In this document: positions 8,221 through 16,863 of the stretch, in pieces
How positions within the stretch are numbered: the first letter of the stretch is position 1
Layout: each line of letters opens with the position of its first letter
Origin: Halogranum gelatinilyticum
GTDB lineage: Archaea > Halobacteriota > Halobacteria > Halobacteriales > Haloferacaceae
Assembly (NCBI RefSeq): GCF_900103715.1
Contig: NZ_FNHL01000001.1
Location: forward strand, 849,295 to 913,294
DNA: 64,000 bases
Direction: 5' to 3'
Made by a program: the position numbers and the translations under genes
The notes under the pieces: generated by a model
What the model was told of the DNA's origin: nothing
Seen by the model: only the letters and a program-made list of their open reading frames with translations
Databases searched by the model: none

Positions 8221-9273
8221 TCAGATAACGCCCGTCGCCGTCGCCACCTCGATGGCAGCTTCTTCGGTAATGCCGTCGCCGAGGATGGTGTAGCGGTCGC
8301 GGATGGTGTGCGCCGTCGTCAGTGCCTCGATGACTTCTTGATCGCTCACACCCAACTCGCTCGCCGTCGTCGGTGCGTCGATGCTGGCCAACGCGGCGCG
8401 GATGTCCGACCACTGGCCCTTCTCGCCCGAGTGGAGGAACTCGGTAATGATGGAACCGACGCCGACCTGGTGGCCGTGGATGGCCTTGCCGGGCGCGATA
8501 CGGTCCAGCTGGTGCGAGAAGAGATGTTCGGCTCCGCTGGCCGGCCGCGACGACCCGGCGATGGACATGGCGACGCCCGAGGAGACGAGTGCCTTCGTGA
8601 CGATCCACGCCGACTCCTCGTGGCCCTTCTTGATGGAGTCGGCACTGTCGACGAGCATCTCCGCCGTCAGCTCCGAGAGCGCGCCCGCGTACTCCGAGTA
8701 TTCGACGTTCTTCAGCCGGTGGGCGAGCCGCCAGTCCTTGACAGCGGTATAATTGGAGATGATGTCCGCACAGCCGGCGGTCGTCAGCTCCCACGGTGCC
8801 TTCGCGAGAATCTCCGTGTCGGCGACGACGGCCAGCGGCGGGTCGGCGGCGACCGAATGGCGGGTGTCGCCCTCGGGAATCGACGACCGGCCGGAGACGA
8901 TGCCGTCGTGGCTCGCGGCGGTCGGGACGGCGACGAAGCCGAGGTTCAGGTGATCCGACGCCATCTTCGCGATGTCGATGGGCTTGCCGCCGCCGAGTGC
9001 GATGAGGTAACCCGCGTCCTCGCGTTCGGCGGTGTCGATGACGCGCTCGATGGACTCGAAACTCGCCGTCTCGACGACCACGGTCGCCGGGTCGTCGGCG
9101 GCGAACTGCTCCGTCACGCGGTCGCCGGCCAGCTCGTTCGGCGTCGGACTGGTGACGACGAGCGGTCGGCCGGAGAGATACAGCTCGTCGACCGCCTCGC
9201 CCAACTGGTCGAGGACGCCGTGGCCCACGAGGACGTTCCGTGGCAGTTTGATCCACGTCGATTTATCGAACAT
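8221..9273 (-). CDS. egsA: sn-Glycerol-1-phosphate dehydrogenase [NAD(P)+]
   Basis: A 350-residue enzyme that reduces dihydroxyacetone phosphate to sn-glycerol-1-phosphate, the step that sets the stereochemistry of archaeal membrane lipids. The nucleotide-binding GGGKPIDIAK lies at about 94-103, the PTAASHDGIVS segment at 117-127, and metal-ligand histidines lie in GAEHLFSHQLD and IHGHQVGVG. Length and motif order match archaeal EgsA. The N-terminal WIKLPRNVLVGHGV is typical of haloarchaeal homologues. It is convergent with the M48 protease and apparently monocistronic. Confidence 0.95.
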   Translation of the reverse strand: MFDKSTWIKLPRNVLVGHGVLDQLGEAVDELYLSGRPLVVTSPTPNELAGDRVTEQFAADDPATVVVETASFESIERVIDTAEREDAGYLIALGGGKPIDIAKMASDHLNLGFVAVPTAASHDGIVSGRSSIPEGDTRHSVAADPPLAVVADTEILAKAPWELTTAGCADIISNYTAVKDWRLAHRLKNVEYSEYAGALSELTAEMLVDSADSIKKGHEESAWIVTKALVSSGVAMSIAGSSRPASGAEHLFSHQLDRIAPGKAIHGHQVGVGSIITEFLHSGEKGQWSDIRAALASIDAPTTASELGVSDQEVIEALTTAHTIRDRYTILGDGITEEAAIEVATATGVI

Positions 9274-9328
9274 ATCCGGTGGTCACGCGCGACCGTTGAA
9301 ACCCTTTCCCGTCGGCGGTGTCGTTCGC

Positions 9329-10018
9329 TCACACCAGCGACGTCGCCGCGTCCCAGAGAAACACCACGCCGAACCCGCCGAGCACCAGCGCGCTCAGTCC
9401 GGCGACGACCGGTGCAAAGGACTCTACCCGCCGCTCGGCGGTCACGAGTGCCGCCGGGAAGCCGGTCGCCCAGAGCGCAATACCCCCAAAAAAGCCGACG
9501 ATGAGTGCCGGGCTGCCCGTCTCGACGACGAGCAGTCCCGCGAGGTCGGCACCGACGTAGGGCGTCTTGGCGAGCACGTCGACGCGACCCGGTTCGAGCA
9601 GGCCGACGCCGATGGTGAGCCAGAAGAGGATCTGGTAGGGGTTCGTCAACGCGAGCACGAACGCCTTGCGGAAACCCGTGCTCTCCTCCTCTAACTCCGC
9701 TAACTCCTCGTCGGCGCGGAAGGTCCCCTCGACCTCCTGGGCCGCACCGTAGGCGAAGTAGAGCATCAGGAGACCGCCCGCACCGACCATCAGTGCCTGT
9801 ATCGTCGGAAACTGTTCGACGAAGGCGACGACGCCCAAGAACGCGAGGACGAAGAACGTCGCGTCGGCGGTGAACGCCCCGAAGCCAGCCTTGACGCCGG
9901 CGTTCCAGCCGCGGACCACGGACTCCTCGGCGATGACGGCGTTCATCGGACCCGGCGGGGCGGCGAGTGCGAGTCCGAAGACGACGCCGGCGAGCGCGGA
10001 GCCGAGGAGTCCAGCCAT
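9329..10018 (-). CDS. LysE family translocator
   Basis: A 229-residue integral membrane protein with about six spans. The N-terminal GLALAAPPGPMNAVIAEESV carries the PPGPM signature of the LysE/RhtB superfamily of amino-acid and small-metabolite exporters, and NPYQILFWLTIG is the second family signature. A charged loop (about 90-115) separates the two halves. Substrate cannot be predicted. It stands as a single gene, 55 bp from egsA on the same strand. Confidence 0.88.
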   Translation of the reverse strand: MAGLLGSALAGVVFGLALAAPPGPMNAVIAEESVVRGWNAGVKAGFGAFTADATFFVLAFLGVVAFVEQFPTIQALMVGAGGLLMLYFAYGAAQEVEGTFRADEELAELEEESTGFRKAFVLALTNPYQILFWLTIGVGLLEPGRVDVLAKTPYVGADLAGLLVVETGSPALIVGFFGGIALWATGFPAALVTAERRVESFAPVVAGLSALVLGGFGVVFLWDAATSLV

Positions 10019-10116
10019 GTCTCTGAGCGACGACAGGAACCGTGAAAAACGCCTCGGTCCGGCGGTTGGCCGTGCAGTCGGGTGGATGGAAGTACGGGAG
10101 ACAGAGAGCGTCCGAG

Positions 10117-10365
10117 TCAGTCCGCCGAGTCAGCCATCGACCACCGGTAGGCGTTCCGGGCGAGATACAGGCCGACCGTGAGAACGATCAGTTCGGTCAG
10201 GGCGACCGCGATGTCGAACTCGATTGAGGGCGCACCGTCGAACATCGCCGGAGGCGACTGCCAAATCACGTACGCCTGGTACGACATCGCGACCGTCGTG
10301 AGGAGAATCACTCCGACGACGAGGAGTCCCGCTCGCCGAACTGTCGGAGGTGGAGACCAGTTCAT
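10117..10365 (-). CDS. Small two-span membrane protein
   Basis: An 82-residue protein with two hydrophobic segments (about 12-30 and 50-68) flanked by a basic N-terminus (PTVRRAGLL) and an acidic C-terminus (MADSAD). Such composition is normal for real haloarchaeal membrane proteins and unlike out-of-frame translations, which are Arg/Ser rich. I do not recognise a family. It lies between the GDT1 and LysE genes on the same strand, but gaps of 45 and 98 bp argue against tight coupling. Confidence 0.6.
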   Translation of the reverse strand: MNWSPPPTVRRAGLLVVGVILLTTVAMSYQAYVIWQSPPAMFDGAPSIEFDIAVALTELIVLTVGLYLARNAYRWSMADSAD

Positions 10366-10410
10366 AAACCGACACTCAAACGCCCGAAAGATAGTGTTTT
10401 CGAGGTGACG

Positions 10411-11121
10411 TCACGCCACCGAGAGCACCGCGTCGGCTACGGAGCCGACGACTGTCTCCCAGACCGAGAAGCCGGTCGTCAGCGCGAGCACCGTGTCGGC
10501 GGCGAAGAAGGCGAACAACGCCGCCGCAAACTGGTGGGCACGCTCGAGGTCGAACCGGTGGGAGAACCGGTGGAAGAGGTAGGCGTTCGCGAGGCTGACC
10601 GGGATGATGGCGAGCATCTCGCCGACCCAGATGGCCGGGCTCGCGCCGTACTGGATGGCGAGCCCGATGGTGACGAGCTGGGTCTTGTCGCCGAACTCGC
10701 CCACGGCCATCATCACGAAGATGGGGAGGAAGCCGCCCGCGGCGTTAGAGAGGTCGTAGCCCGCGACCGTCGGCAGGTCGATGTCGGGCGACGTTGCGAG
10801 TCCACCGTCGGTCTCGGCCGCGACTTCGCTGGGGGTGGCGTGGTCGTCCGGGGCGGAGCGCCACAACAAGACGGCGAAGACGGCGAAGAGGAGCGCGGAG
10901 ACGCCGTCGAGCACCGCAGAGGGAAACGCGGTCTGGAGTGCCTCACCGAGCCAGATTTCGAGGGCCGTCCAGCCCGCGAAGGCGGTACCCGCGGCACTCA
11001 CGACGACGAGCGGGCTGTAGCGCGTCGATAGGCCGGCGATGATGAACTGGACCTTCTCGCCGGGGAGGACGGCGAGTTGGGCGACGAAGGCGACGACGAC
11101 GATCTCGGCGAAGCTGACCAT
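10411..11121 (-). CDS. TMEM165/GDT1 family cation transporter
   Basis: A 236-residue membrane protein made of two three-span halves. The second half has the diagnostic GEFGDKTQ motif (Glu142, Asp145, Lys146). In the first half the equivalent position reads VLPGEKVQ (19-25), lacking the E-x-G-D order. GDT1/TMEM165 proteins move Mn2+ or Ca2+, usually against protons. The start lies six bases after the stop of a DtxR-type regulator, so the two form an operon, which supports a Mn/metal-homeostasis role (inference). Confidence 0.9.
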   Translation of the reverse strand: MVSFAEIVVVAFVAQLAVLPGEKVQFIIAGLSTRYSPLVVVSAAGTAFAGWTALEIWLGEALQTAFPSAVLDGVSALLFAVFAVLLWRSAPDDHATPSEVAAETDGGLATSPDIDLPTVAGYDLSNAAGGFLPIFVMMAVGEFGDKTQLVTIGLAIQYGASPAIWVGEMLAIIPVSLANAYLFHRFSHRFDLERAHQFAAALFAFFAADTVLALTTGFSVWETVVGSVADAVLSVA

Positions 11122-11127
11122 CCCTCG

Positions 11128-11835
11128 TTAGGCCCCGTTGGCCTCGGCGGGTGTCGACTCCTCGTGCTCGTCGGGTGCGTCGCTCACGCGGATGGACGCG
11201 GCGACTGCGTCGGGAAGGCTCTGCTCGTGTTCCTCGCCGACGGCGCGGACGGTCACCATCCCGAAGGGGGCGACGTCGACCACGTCGAGGGTCGTGCCGG
11301 GGACGACGCCCGCGGCTTCGAGATACTCCAACTCCTCGTCGTCGCGGTCGCTGACGCGGGCAACGACGACGCGGTCGCCGACGTCGTGTTCGCTCAACGG
11401 CGTGGTGTCGTCGTGGCCCAGCGGTTCGAGGTCGGCACCGGGGATAGGGTCGCCGTGGGGGTCGACCGTGGGATTGCCGAGCAGGTCGGCGACCCGCCGC
11501 TCGAACTCCTCGCTGATGTGGTGTTCGAGCCGGTCGGCCTCCTCGTGGACCTCGCTCCACGAGTAGTCGAGATGTTCGGTCAGATAGGCTTCCAGAAGGC
11601 GGTGGTGTCGCAGGACTTCGAGCGCGACCGTCTCGCCCTCGCGAGTCAGCTCGACGCCCTTGTACTTCTCGCGGTCGACCAGGCCGCGCTCTTCGAGCTT
11701 GCCGAGCATACTCGTGACCGTCGGCGGCGTCTTGTCGAGATAGTCGGCGATGTCGGAGGTCGACACCGGCGGGCCGTGTTTGCTCTGGAGGGTGTAGATC
11801 GCCTTCAGGTAGTCCTCCATCACGTCGCTCAACAT
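11128..11835 (-). CDS. DtxR/SirR family metal-dependent transcriptional regulator
   Basis: A 235-residue repressor-type protein. It has an N-terminal winged helix (MLSDVMEDYLKAIYTLQ, DIADYLDKTPPTVTSMLGKL), the DtxR metal-binding and dimerisation domain (HHRLLEAYLTEHL, EADRLEHHISEEFE), and a C-terminal SH3-like FeoA domain (about 140-220). The histidine and glutamate ligands expected for Fe2+/Mn2+ sensing are visible. The ATG at 11835 gives the family's usual N-terminus; an in-frame codon nine residues upstream is an alternative. It leads an operon with the GDT1 transporter and may regulate it. Confidence 0.9.
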   Translation of the reverse strand: MLSDVMEDYLKAIYTLQSKHGPPVSTSDIADYLDKTPPTVTSMLGKLEERGLVDREKYKGVELTREGETVALEVLRHHRLLEAYLTEHLDYSWSEVHEEADRLEHHISEEFERRVADLLGNPTVDPHGDPIPGADLEPLGHDDTTPLSEHDVGDRVVVARVSDRDDEELEYLEAAGVVPGTTLDVVDVAPFGMVTVRAVGEEHEQSLPDAVAASIRVSDAPDEHEESTPAEANGA

Positions 11836-11885
11836 AGCCTGGATTAGACGTGTCGAACTCAAATAGTTGGTGGGTCGAAGACGGA

Positions 11886-13064
11886 CTAGATGCCCTTACC
11901 CATCAGGTGACTGCGCAGCAGGTCGGCGGTCTTGCCACCGGCTTCGGTGTTGAGCAGGACGACCGTCGCATCGTCACCGAACTCGTCGGCGAGGTCCCAC
12001 GCGCCCGCGGCGGCGACGCCGGGGTTGACGCCCATCTCGATGCCCTCGTAGCGGGCGGCCGAGTAGGCACTCTGCAGTGCGTCGTCGTCGGCGACGGCGA
12101 CGGCCGCGCCGTCGGTCGCCTCCAATGCTCGAAGGGCCAACTCGCCGCCTGCGGGGTCGGTGATCTCCAGTTCGCCACAGACCGTGTCGGGGTTCGTCCA
12201 CGGCTCGGGCGCGTCCAGCCCGCGCTCGAACGCGGTGGCGATGGGGGCACAGCCCTCGGGCTGGGCGGCGAACAGTCGCGGGACGTCGTCGACGAGACCG
12301 AGCGTCCGGAGTTCGCGGAAGCCCTTCTCGACGCCGACGAGGAACTCGCCCGTGCCCGTCGGGACGACGACGGCGTCGGGGACATCCCACTCCAGGCCCG
12401 CCGCGAGTTCGTAGGCAATCGTCTTCGCCCCCTCGTGACGGTAGGGCGTCGTGAACTCCTGGAGGTCGAGCCAGCCGTCGAGCACCTGTTCGGCCTTCGC
12501 CTCGACCGCGTCGGGGAACCGACCGCCGACGACGCGCATGTCGCCGCCGTGGACGTTCGTCATCGCCTTGTTCTGGAACGTCGAGCGCGACGGGACGAAC
12601 GAGTGGTGCCGGACGTTCGCCCGACCGGCGTAGGCGGCGAGCGACTGCGCGCCGTGGCCCGGCGCGGCGATGGTCGCGTCCTCCGCGTCCTGCTGCTTCG
12701 CCGCGGTCATCGCGACGGAGAAGCCGCGGTCCAGCGTCGTCCCCGTCGGGTTGCGGCCGTCGTCCTTGATGACCACGCGGCCGACGTCGAGTTCCGAGGC
12801 CAGTCGCGGGGCCTCGACGAGCGGGGTCGCCCCCTCGGCGGTCGTAATCGCCGCGTCGGCGGGGAACGGCAGCAGCGCGTCGAAATGCCACAGCCCCTCG
12901 TGCGGGCGACCTTCCAGGTCCGCGCGCTCGATGTCGACGGCGTCGTAGTCGTAAGCCGGGTCCAGCGGCGCGCCGCAGTCGGGACAGCGGCCGTGCGTGT
13001 CGACGCCGAAGACTTCCTCACAACTGGTGCATTCGAGACCGACGAACGCCTCCGTCGTGTTCAT
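11886..13064 (-). CDS. Threonine synthase-like PLP-fold protein lacking the PLP lysine
   Basis: A 392-residue fold-type II protein most like threonine synthase. It has an N-terminal zinc ribbon (CTSC at 12-15, CPDC at 27-30) and EGATPLVEAPRL (77-88), then KDDGRNPTGTTLDRG. Canonical enzymes read NPTGSFKDRG there, with Lys forming the Schiff base with PLP. Here the position is Leu111 (codon CTG). The phosphate/substrate loop is also altered (APGHGAQS, 134-141) and the C-terminus has LLNTEAGG. I infer loss of threonine synthase activity, or a changed chemistry or role. Haloarchaea carry several paralogues, so another copy probably makes threonine. Confidence 0.82.
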   Translation of the reverse strand: MNTTEAFVGLECTSCEEVFGVDTHGRCPDCGAPLDPAYDYDAVDIERADLEGRPHEGLWHFDALLPFPADAAITTAEGATPLVEAPRLASELDVGRVVIKDDGRNPTGTTLDRGFSVAMTAAKQQDAEDATIAAPGHGAQSLAAYAGRANVRHHSFVPSRSTFQNKAMTNVHGGDMRVVGGRFPDAVEAKAEQVLDGWLDLQEFTTPYRHEGAKTIAYELAAGLEWDVPDAVVVPTGTGEFLVGVEKGFRELRTLGLVDDVPRLFAAQPEGCAPIATAFERGLDAPEPWTNPDTVCGELEITDPAGGELALRALEATDGAAVAVADDDALQSAYSAARYEGIEMGVNPGVAAAGAWDLADEFGDDATVVLLNTEAGGKTADLLRSHLMGKGI

Positions 13065-13690
13065 ATCTGAGCCTTCGGCGCGATGGACTAATCGCTTCGC
13101 TTTACGCGCCGTGGGTGGGGGTGTGATGTGGGTCCAGACTTAGTTACGGTTACACAGTCCGGGACTTCCGAGTTCGTGGCTCTCCAGGGATCTCGAGAGT
13201 AGAACAGACTACGCAACAAAGCCCTCGTGCTCTCGGGGTTCCCGCGTCTCGGCGCGCTCCTCGCTCGTTTCACTCGCTCCGGTGCTTCCGTCGCCGGGGG
13301 ACCGCCGAGAGCACTCGCCCTTTGAGCCCGCCAGGCCCGCACTGCGCCGACCTTCCCCCATGAGACCGCGCCGTCGCGCAGTCAGTGCCCGTGGACTGAC
13401 CAGCCGGTACGGCGCGTGGCTTCGCGCCGTTTCATCGTTTCCGCGAGGGGAACGAGCGGAAGCCAGCAAGAGCGAAGCTCTTGCGTCGCCGCGAGCCACT
13501 CACGCGAGGGATGAGGAGCGCAGGCGAAGCCGAGCACCGCAATCGGTTGGGGAGGGCGTGGGCTTTCGGGGATATCTCGTCTCCCTTCAATCAGGTGTGG
13601 GTGAAGCGTGCGACTACTCCGGACGGAGTTATTATTCATCGAAATGCCGTTTCCAGCCGAGTTTAGTACCACGCGTCCCAACCCCTGAGT
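13065..13690. other. 626-bp non-coding region with repeat copy B and small hairpins
   Basis: Besides repeat copy B, this divergent gap holds several perfect short hairpins: GGCGCG..CGCGCC (about 13410-13429), GCAAGAGCGAAGCTCTTGC (about 13467) and ACTCCGGACGGAGT (about 13617). The last 80 bp before the ATG at 13691 are A+T-richer (GAGTTATTATTCATCG) and probably contain the promoter of the flavoprotein gene. I see no gene. Open frames crossing it are rich in Arg, Pro and Ser and are spurious. Confidence 0.6.
13218..13408. repeat. Structured intergenic repeat, copy B
   Basis: A shorter relative of the element at 7153-7410, in the same orientation. The arms GTGCTCTCGGGGTTCCCGCG (about 13227-13246) and CGGGGGACCGCCGAGAGCAC (about 13295-13314) form a near-perfect inverted repeat of about 20 bp. 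CGCCCTTTGAGCCCGCCAGG and the CATGAGACCGCGCC segment follow, as in copy A. It lacks the roughly 60-bp double-hairpin insert of copy A. No open frame of credible composition exists here. Confidence 0.8.
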
Positions 13691-14968
13691 ATGCAGGACG
13701 AATCCGTCGTCGTGGCCGGTGCGGGGCTGGCAGGACTGGTCGCCGCCCGCCGCCTCGCCGCGGCCGACGTCGACGTCACCGTCTACGAACGTCGCGACGA
13801 GGTCGGCGGTCGCGTGCGAACCGAACGCCGCGGCGGCTACCGCCTCGACCGGGGCTTCCAAGTGCTGTTCACCGCCTACCCGATGGTCCGCGCCGAGTTG
13901 GACCTCGACGCGCTCGACCTCCGGCGGTTCAAGCCCGGCGCGAACATCGCCCGCCCGGACAACGTCTCCGCGCTCTCGGACCCGCTGCGCGACCCCACCG
14001 CCCTCGTCCCGTCGCTCCGGAATCCGGAGATAACGACGACCGACAAGATGCGCACCCTCGCGCTCCGCCAGCACGTCACCGCGATGGAGGAAGACGAGTT
14101 CTTCACCGGCCGCGACATGAGTATCCGCCAGTATCTCCGCGAGTGGGGCTTCTCTCGCCAATACGTCGAGAACTTCGTCGCGCCCTTCTACGGCGGCATT
14201 ACGCTGGACCGCTCGCTGGGGACGTCGAAACACGTCTTCGAGTACACCTTCCGCGCGCTCTCGGAGGGCGGTATCGCCCTCCCCGCCGACGGGATGCAGG
14301 CCGTCCCCGAGCAGTTGGCCGCGAACGCCCGCGACGCAGGAGCCGAAATCCGCCTCGGCGAACCCGTCGAGTCCATCGACGACTCGGGCGAGGGCGTGAC
14401 CGTCACGACGAGCGAGGGGACGGTCGAAGCGGGCGCGGCAATCGTCGCGACCGACCCGAAGCAGGCCCACGAACTGACCGGTGTCGACGCCATTCCGACC
14501 GAAGCCCGAAGCTGTGTCACTCAGCACTACAGCCTGCCCGCCCGCGAGGCACCCGACACGGGCAAGCGACTGCTGCTCAACGCGGGCGAGGCGTCACCGA
14601 ACACCGTCGTCAACATGACTGCCGTCGCGCCGGAGTACGCGCCGGGTGACAAGGAACTCTTGAACGCGACGTTCCTCGGCGAGGACGCTCAGAACCGCTC
14701 GGCCGAGGAACTCGAAGCGGAGACGCGCCGCGTGCTCGAAGCCTGGTATCCCAACGAGGACTACAGCGACCTCGAACGCGTCGAGACCCACCGTATCCCG
14801 TTCGCGCAGTTCGACCAGCCGCCGGGCGTCCACGAGACGCTGCCCGACACACGTAACGCGGGAGGGCGAACCTACCTCGCGGGCGACTACACCCGGTGGT
14901 CCTCGATTCAGGGCGCGATGCGCAGCGGCCGCGACGCCGCCGAAGCGGTCGTCTCGGACCTGTTCTGA
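13691..14968 (+). CDS. FAD-dependent amine-oxidase/desaturase-like flavoprotein
   Basis: A 425-residue flavoprotein. The Rossmann FAD motif VVVAGAGLAGLVAARRLA (6-23) leads to the second-strand ERRDEVGGRVRTE (33-45), the signature of the monoamine oxidase / protoporphyrinogen oxidase / phytoene desaturase superfamily. The C-terminal FAD contact YLAGDYTRWSSIQGAM is complete. Substrate is unknown: no carotenoid gene is adjacent, so it should not be called a phytoene desaturase. It is convergent with the E1-alpha gene, with three bases between the stops. Confidence 0.85.
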   Translation: MQDESVVVAGAGLAGLVAARRLAAADVDVTVYERRDEVGGRVRTERRGGYRLDRGFQVLFTAYPMVRAELDLDALDLRRFKPGANIARPDNVSALSDPLRDPTALVPSLRNPEITTTDKMRTLALRQHVTAMEEDEFFTGRDMSIRQYLREWGFSRQYVENFVAPFYGGITLDRSLGTSKHVFEYTFRALSEGGIALPADGMQAVPEQLAANARDAGAEIRLGEPVESIDDSGEGVTVTTSEGTVEAGAAIVATDPKQAHELTGVDAIPTEARSCVTQHYSLPAREAPDTGKRLLLNAGEASPNTVVNMTAVAPEYAPGDKELLNATFLGEDAQNRSAEELEAETRRVLEAWYPNEDYSDLERVETHRIPFAQFDQPPGVHETLPDTRNAGGRTYLAGDYTRWSSIQGAMRSGRDAAEAVVSDLF

Positions 14969-14971
14969 TCT

Positions 14972-16078
14972 CTACTCTCGCAGGAACGCCTCGTCGCCGT
15001 GTTGTTCCCGCAGGCGACGGAGTTCGTCGCGCTGTGCTTCGAGATGGTCCGGCAGCTCCGCGTAGGTGTGCTCGAACATATCGTCGGGGTCCGGCTCCAA
15101 CTCCTCGATGGTCGCAACGACGTCGGCGACGTGGTCTTTGACCTCCGCCTCGATCTCCTCAACTCGCTCGTCGTCGAGCCTTCCGGTCTCCCGCAGGAAG
15201 GTTTCGAGCCGGTCGATTGGGTCCCACCGCTTCCACTCCGCAACCTCGTCGTCCTCGCGGTAGGCCGTCGGGTCGTCGGCAGTGGTGTGCGCGCCGTAGC
15301 GGTACTGGACTGCCTCGATGAGCGTCGGCCGGAGCGTGCCGCTCTCGCCGTCGTTCTCTCCCTCCGCTTTCGCCTGTTCGGCCGCCGCCTTCGTCACCTG
15401 ATACATCGCGAGTGGGTCCATCCCGTCGACGCGGACGCCCTCGAAGCCGTAGGCCTCGGCCTTCTGCGCGAACGTCGGACTCGCGGTCTGGCGTTCGGTC
15501 GGTACCGAGATGGCCCACTGGTTGTTGTGACAGACGAAGACGTTCGGCGTGTCGAAGACGCCCGCGAAGTTCATCGCCTCGTGGAAGTCGCCCTCGCTCG
15601 TCGAGCCGTCGCCGAAGTGACAGACGAACGCCTTCGACTCGCCCTTCAGCTTCGAGGCCCACGCCATGCCCACGGCGTGCGGGATGTGGTCGGCGATGGT
15701 GATATTGAGAGGAAAGACGTTGACGTCGACGATGTCGGCGTTGCCCTCCTCGTAGCCGACCCAGTAGGGGAGGTACGCTTCCAGCGCGTCACGGACGACC
15801 ACCGCGCCGTGTTCGCGGTACTGGTAGAGAATCCAGTCGTCGTCCGCGATGGCGTACGTCGAGCCGACCTGCGAGGCCTCCTGTCCCGCGAGCGGGGCGT
15901 AGGTTCCCACGCGGCCCTGTCGCTGGAGGCTGACCATCCGCTCGTCGAAGTGTCGTGCAAGCCGCATATCGCGGTACATCCCGACCAGCCGCTCGTCCGA
16001 GAGATTGGGGACCGACGCGCCGTCGATGACCCGTCCGTCGGCGTCGAGCACCCGGACGAGACCGTCGTCCACGTTCAT
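14972..16078 (-). CDS. Thiamine-diphosphate-dependent 2-oxoacid dehydrogenase E1 component, alpha subunit (orphan)
   Basis: A 368-residue E1-alpha of the pyruvate/branched-chain 2-oxoacid dehydrogenase type. RQGRVGTYAPLAGQEA (53-68) and the thiamine-diphosphate motif GDGSTSEGDFHE (156-167) ending in CHNN (183-186) are intact, so the catalytic site is complete. E1-alpha normally works with E1-beta, lipoyl E2 and E3, usually encoded next to it. None is present within this window, so the partner must be elsewhere. The ATG at 16078 gives the standard N-terminus. Substrate cannot be assigned. Confidence 0.88.
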   Translation of the reverse strand: MNVDDGLVRVLDADGRVIDGASVPNLSDERLVGMYRDMRLARHFDERMVSLQRQGRVGTYAPLAGQEASQVGSTYAIADDDWILYQYREHGAVVVRDALEAYLPYWVGYEEGNADIVDVNVFPLNITIADHIPHAVGMAWASKLKGESKAFVCHFGDGSTSEGDFHEAMNFAGVFDTPNVFVCHNNQWAISVPTERQTASPTFAQKAEAYGFEGVRVDGMDPLAMYQVTKAAAEQAKAEGENDGESGTLRPTLIEAVQYRYGAHTTADDPTAYREDDEVAEWKRWDPIDRLETFLRETGRLDDERVEEIEAEVKDHVADVVATIEELEPDPDDMFEHTYAELPDHLEAQRDELRRLREQHGDEAFLRE

Positions 16079-16133
16079 TGGTGACACTCTCGCGTCGACC
16101 CTCAAAGTTCCACGGCTCGGAGCAAGGCGACGG

Positions 16134-16826
16134 TCAGAGCATGCGTCGGAACTCCCCGAGCGGGGGAAAGCGGAGCGTCTCGTGGCTGTCGTCGTCGTAG
16201 ACGACGGGCCGGAGTGCGTCGACGTCGGTCACGAGCGGCGACTGGAAGTCGCTCGTCCGCATCTCGTTGACCGCGACGCCCGCCGCGAGTCGGTTGAACG
16301 CGGGCAACATTACCACGTCGGCACCGCGGTACGTCCCCGCGCCGAGGAGATAGCAGGGCCGCCGCCGCCCCTCGATGTCGATGGCCGGATGGTCGTGGCC
16401 GACGATATACCGCGGAGCGTCCGGTTCGGGTTCCTCGTGGCCGTGACAGACGACCGTGCCGTCGGCGAGGCGGTAGCTCTCGTGGAGCTCGCCGTCCCAG
16501 ACGTCCGCCAGATGGGTGTCGTGGTTTCCGGCGACGAGGACGGGTCGCGCGCCGGCCTCGCGACAGCAGTCGACGAGGTCACGGAGGTGCGCACGCGTCG
16601 CGTCCGACGCGTGCGAGAAGCTGTGAAGCACGTCGCCGGCGAAGACGGCCTCTGTGGGTTCGAAGTAGGTGAGGAGTCCGTCGAGCCGGTCGTGCAGGTC
16701 GGCACGTTCGCCGAGCGGGAACTCGACGCTCGACGCCTCGTCGCGGCCGACGTGCACGTCGGCGACGACGAGACTCCCCGTTCCCTGCACGAACACGCCA
16801 CGGTCGCGGAACGACAGGTCGTCCAC
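16134..16826 (-). CDS. Metallophosphoesterase (calcineurin-like)
   Basis: A 230-residue phosphoesterase with the full metal-binding series: DVHVG (Asp23, His25), FAGDVLH (Asp65), AGNHD (Asn101, His102), CHGHEEP and VGHDHP. Archaeal members of this subfamily are often annotated as ICC-like or Lhr-helicase-associated phosphoesterases; no helicase is nearby here. The start is a GTG; no ATG fits the conserved N-terminus. It is divergent from the winged-helix regulator at 16904 with a 77-bp shared promoter region. Substrate is unknown. Confidence 0.85.
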   Translation of the reverse strand: MDDLSFRDRGVFVQGTGSLVVADVHVGRDEASSVEFPLGERADLHDRLDGLLTYFEPTEAVFAGDVLHSFSHASDATRAHLRDLVDCCREAGARPVLVAGNHDTHLADVWDGELHESYRLADGTVVCHGHEEPEPDAPRYIVGHDHPAIDIEGRRRPCYLLGAGTYRGADVVMLPAFNRLAAGVAVNEMRTSDFQSPLVTDVDALRPVVYDDDSHETLRFPPLGEFRRML

Positions 16827-16863
16827 GCGAGAAGGTTCGTGCGGAAGGATATATCGCTACCGT

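Noticed and set aside
13282-14649. Large plus-strand open frame overlapping the flavoprotein gene
   Set aside because: It is Arg/Pro-rich and in another frame from the intact FAD protein starting at 13691; it only crosses the repeat region.
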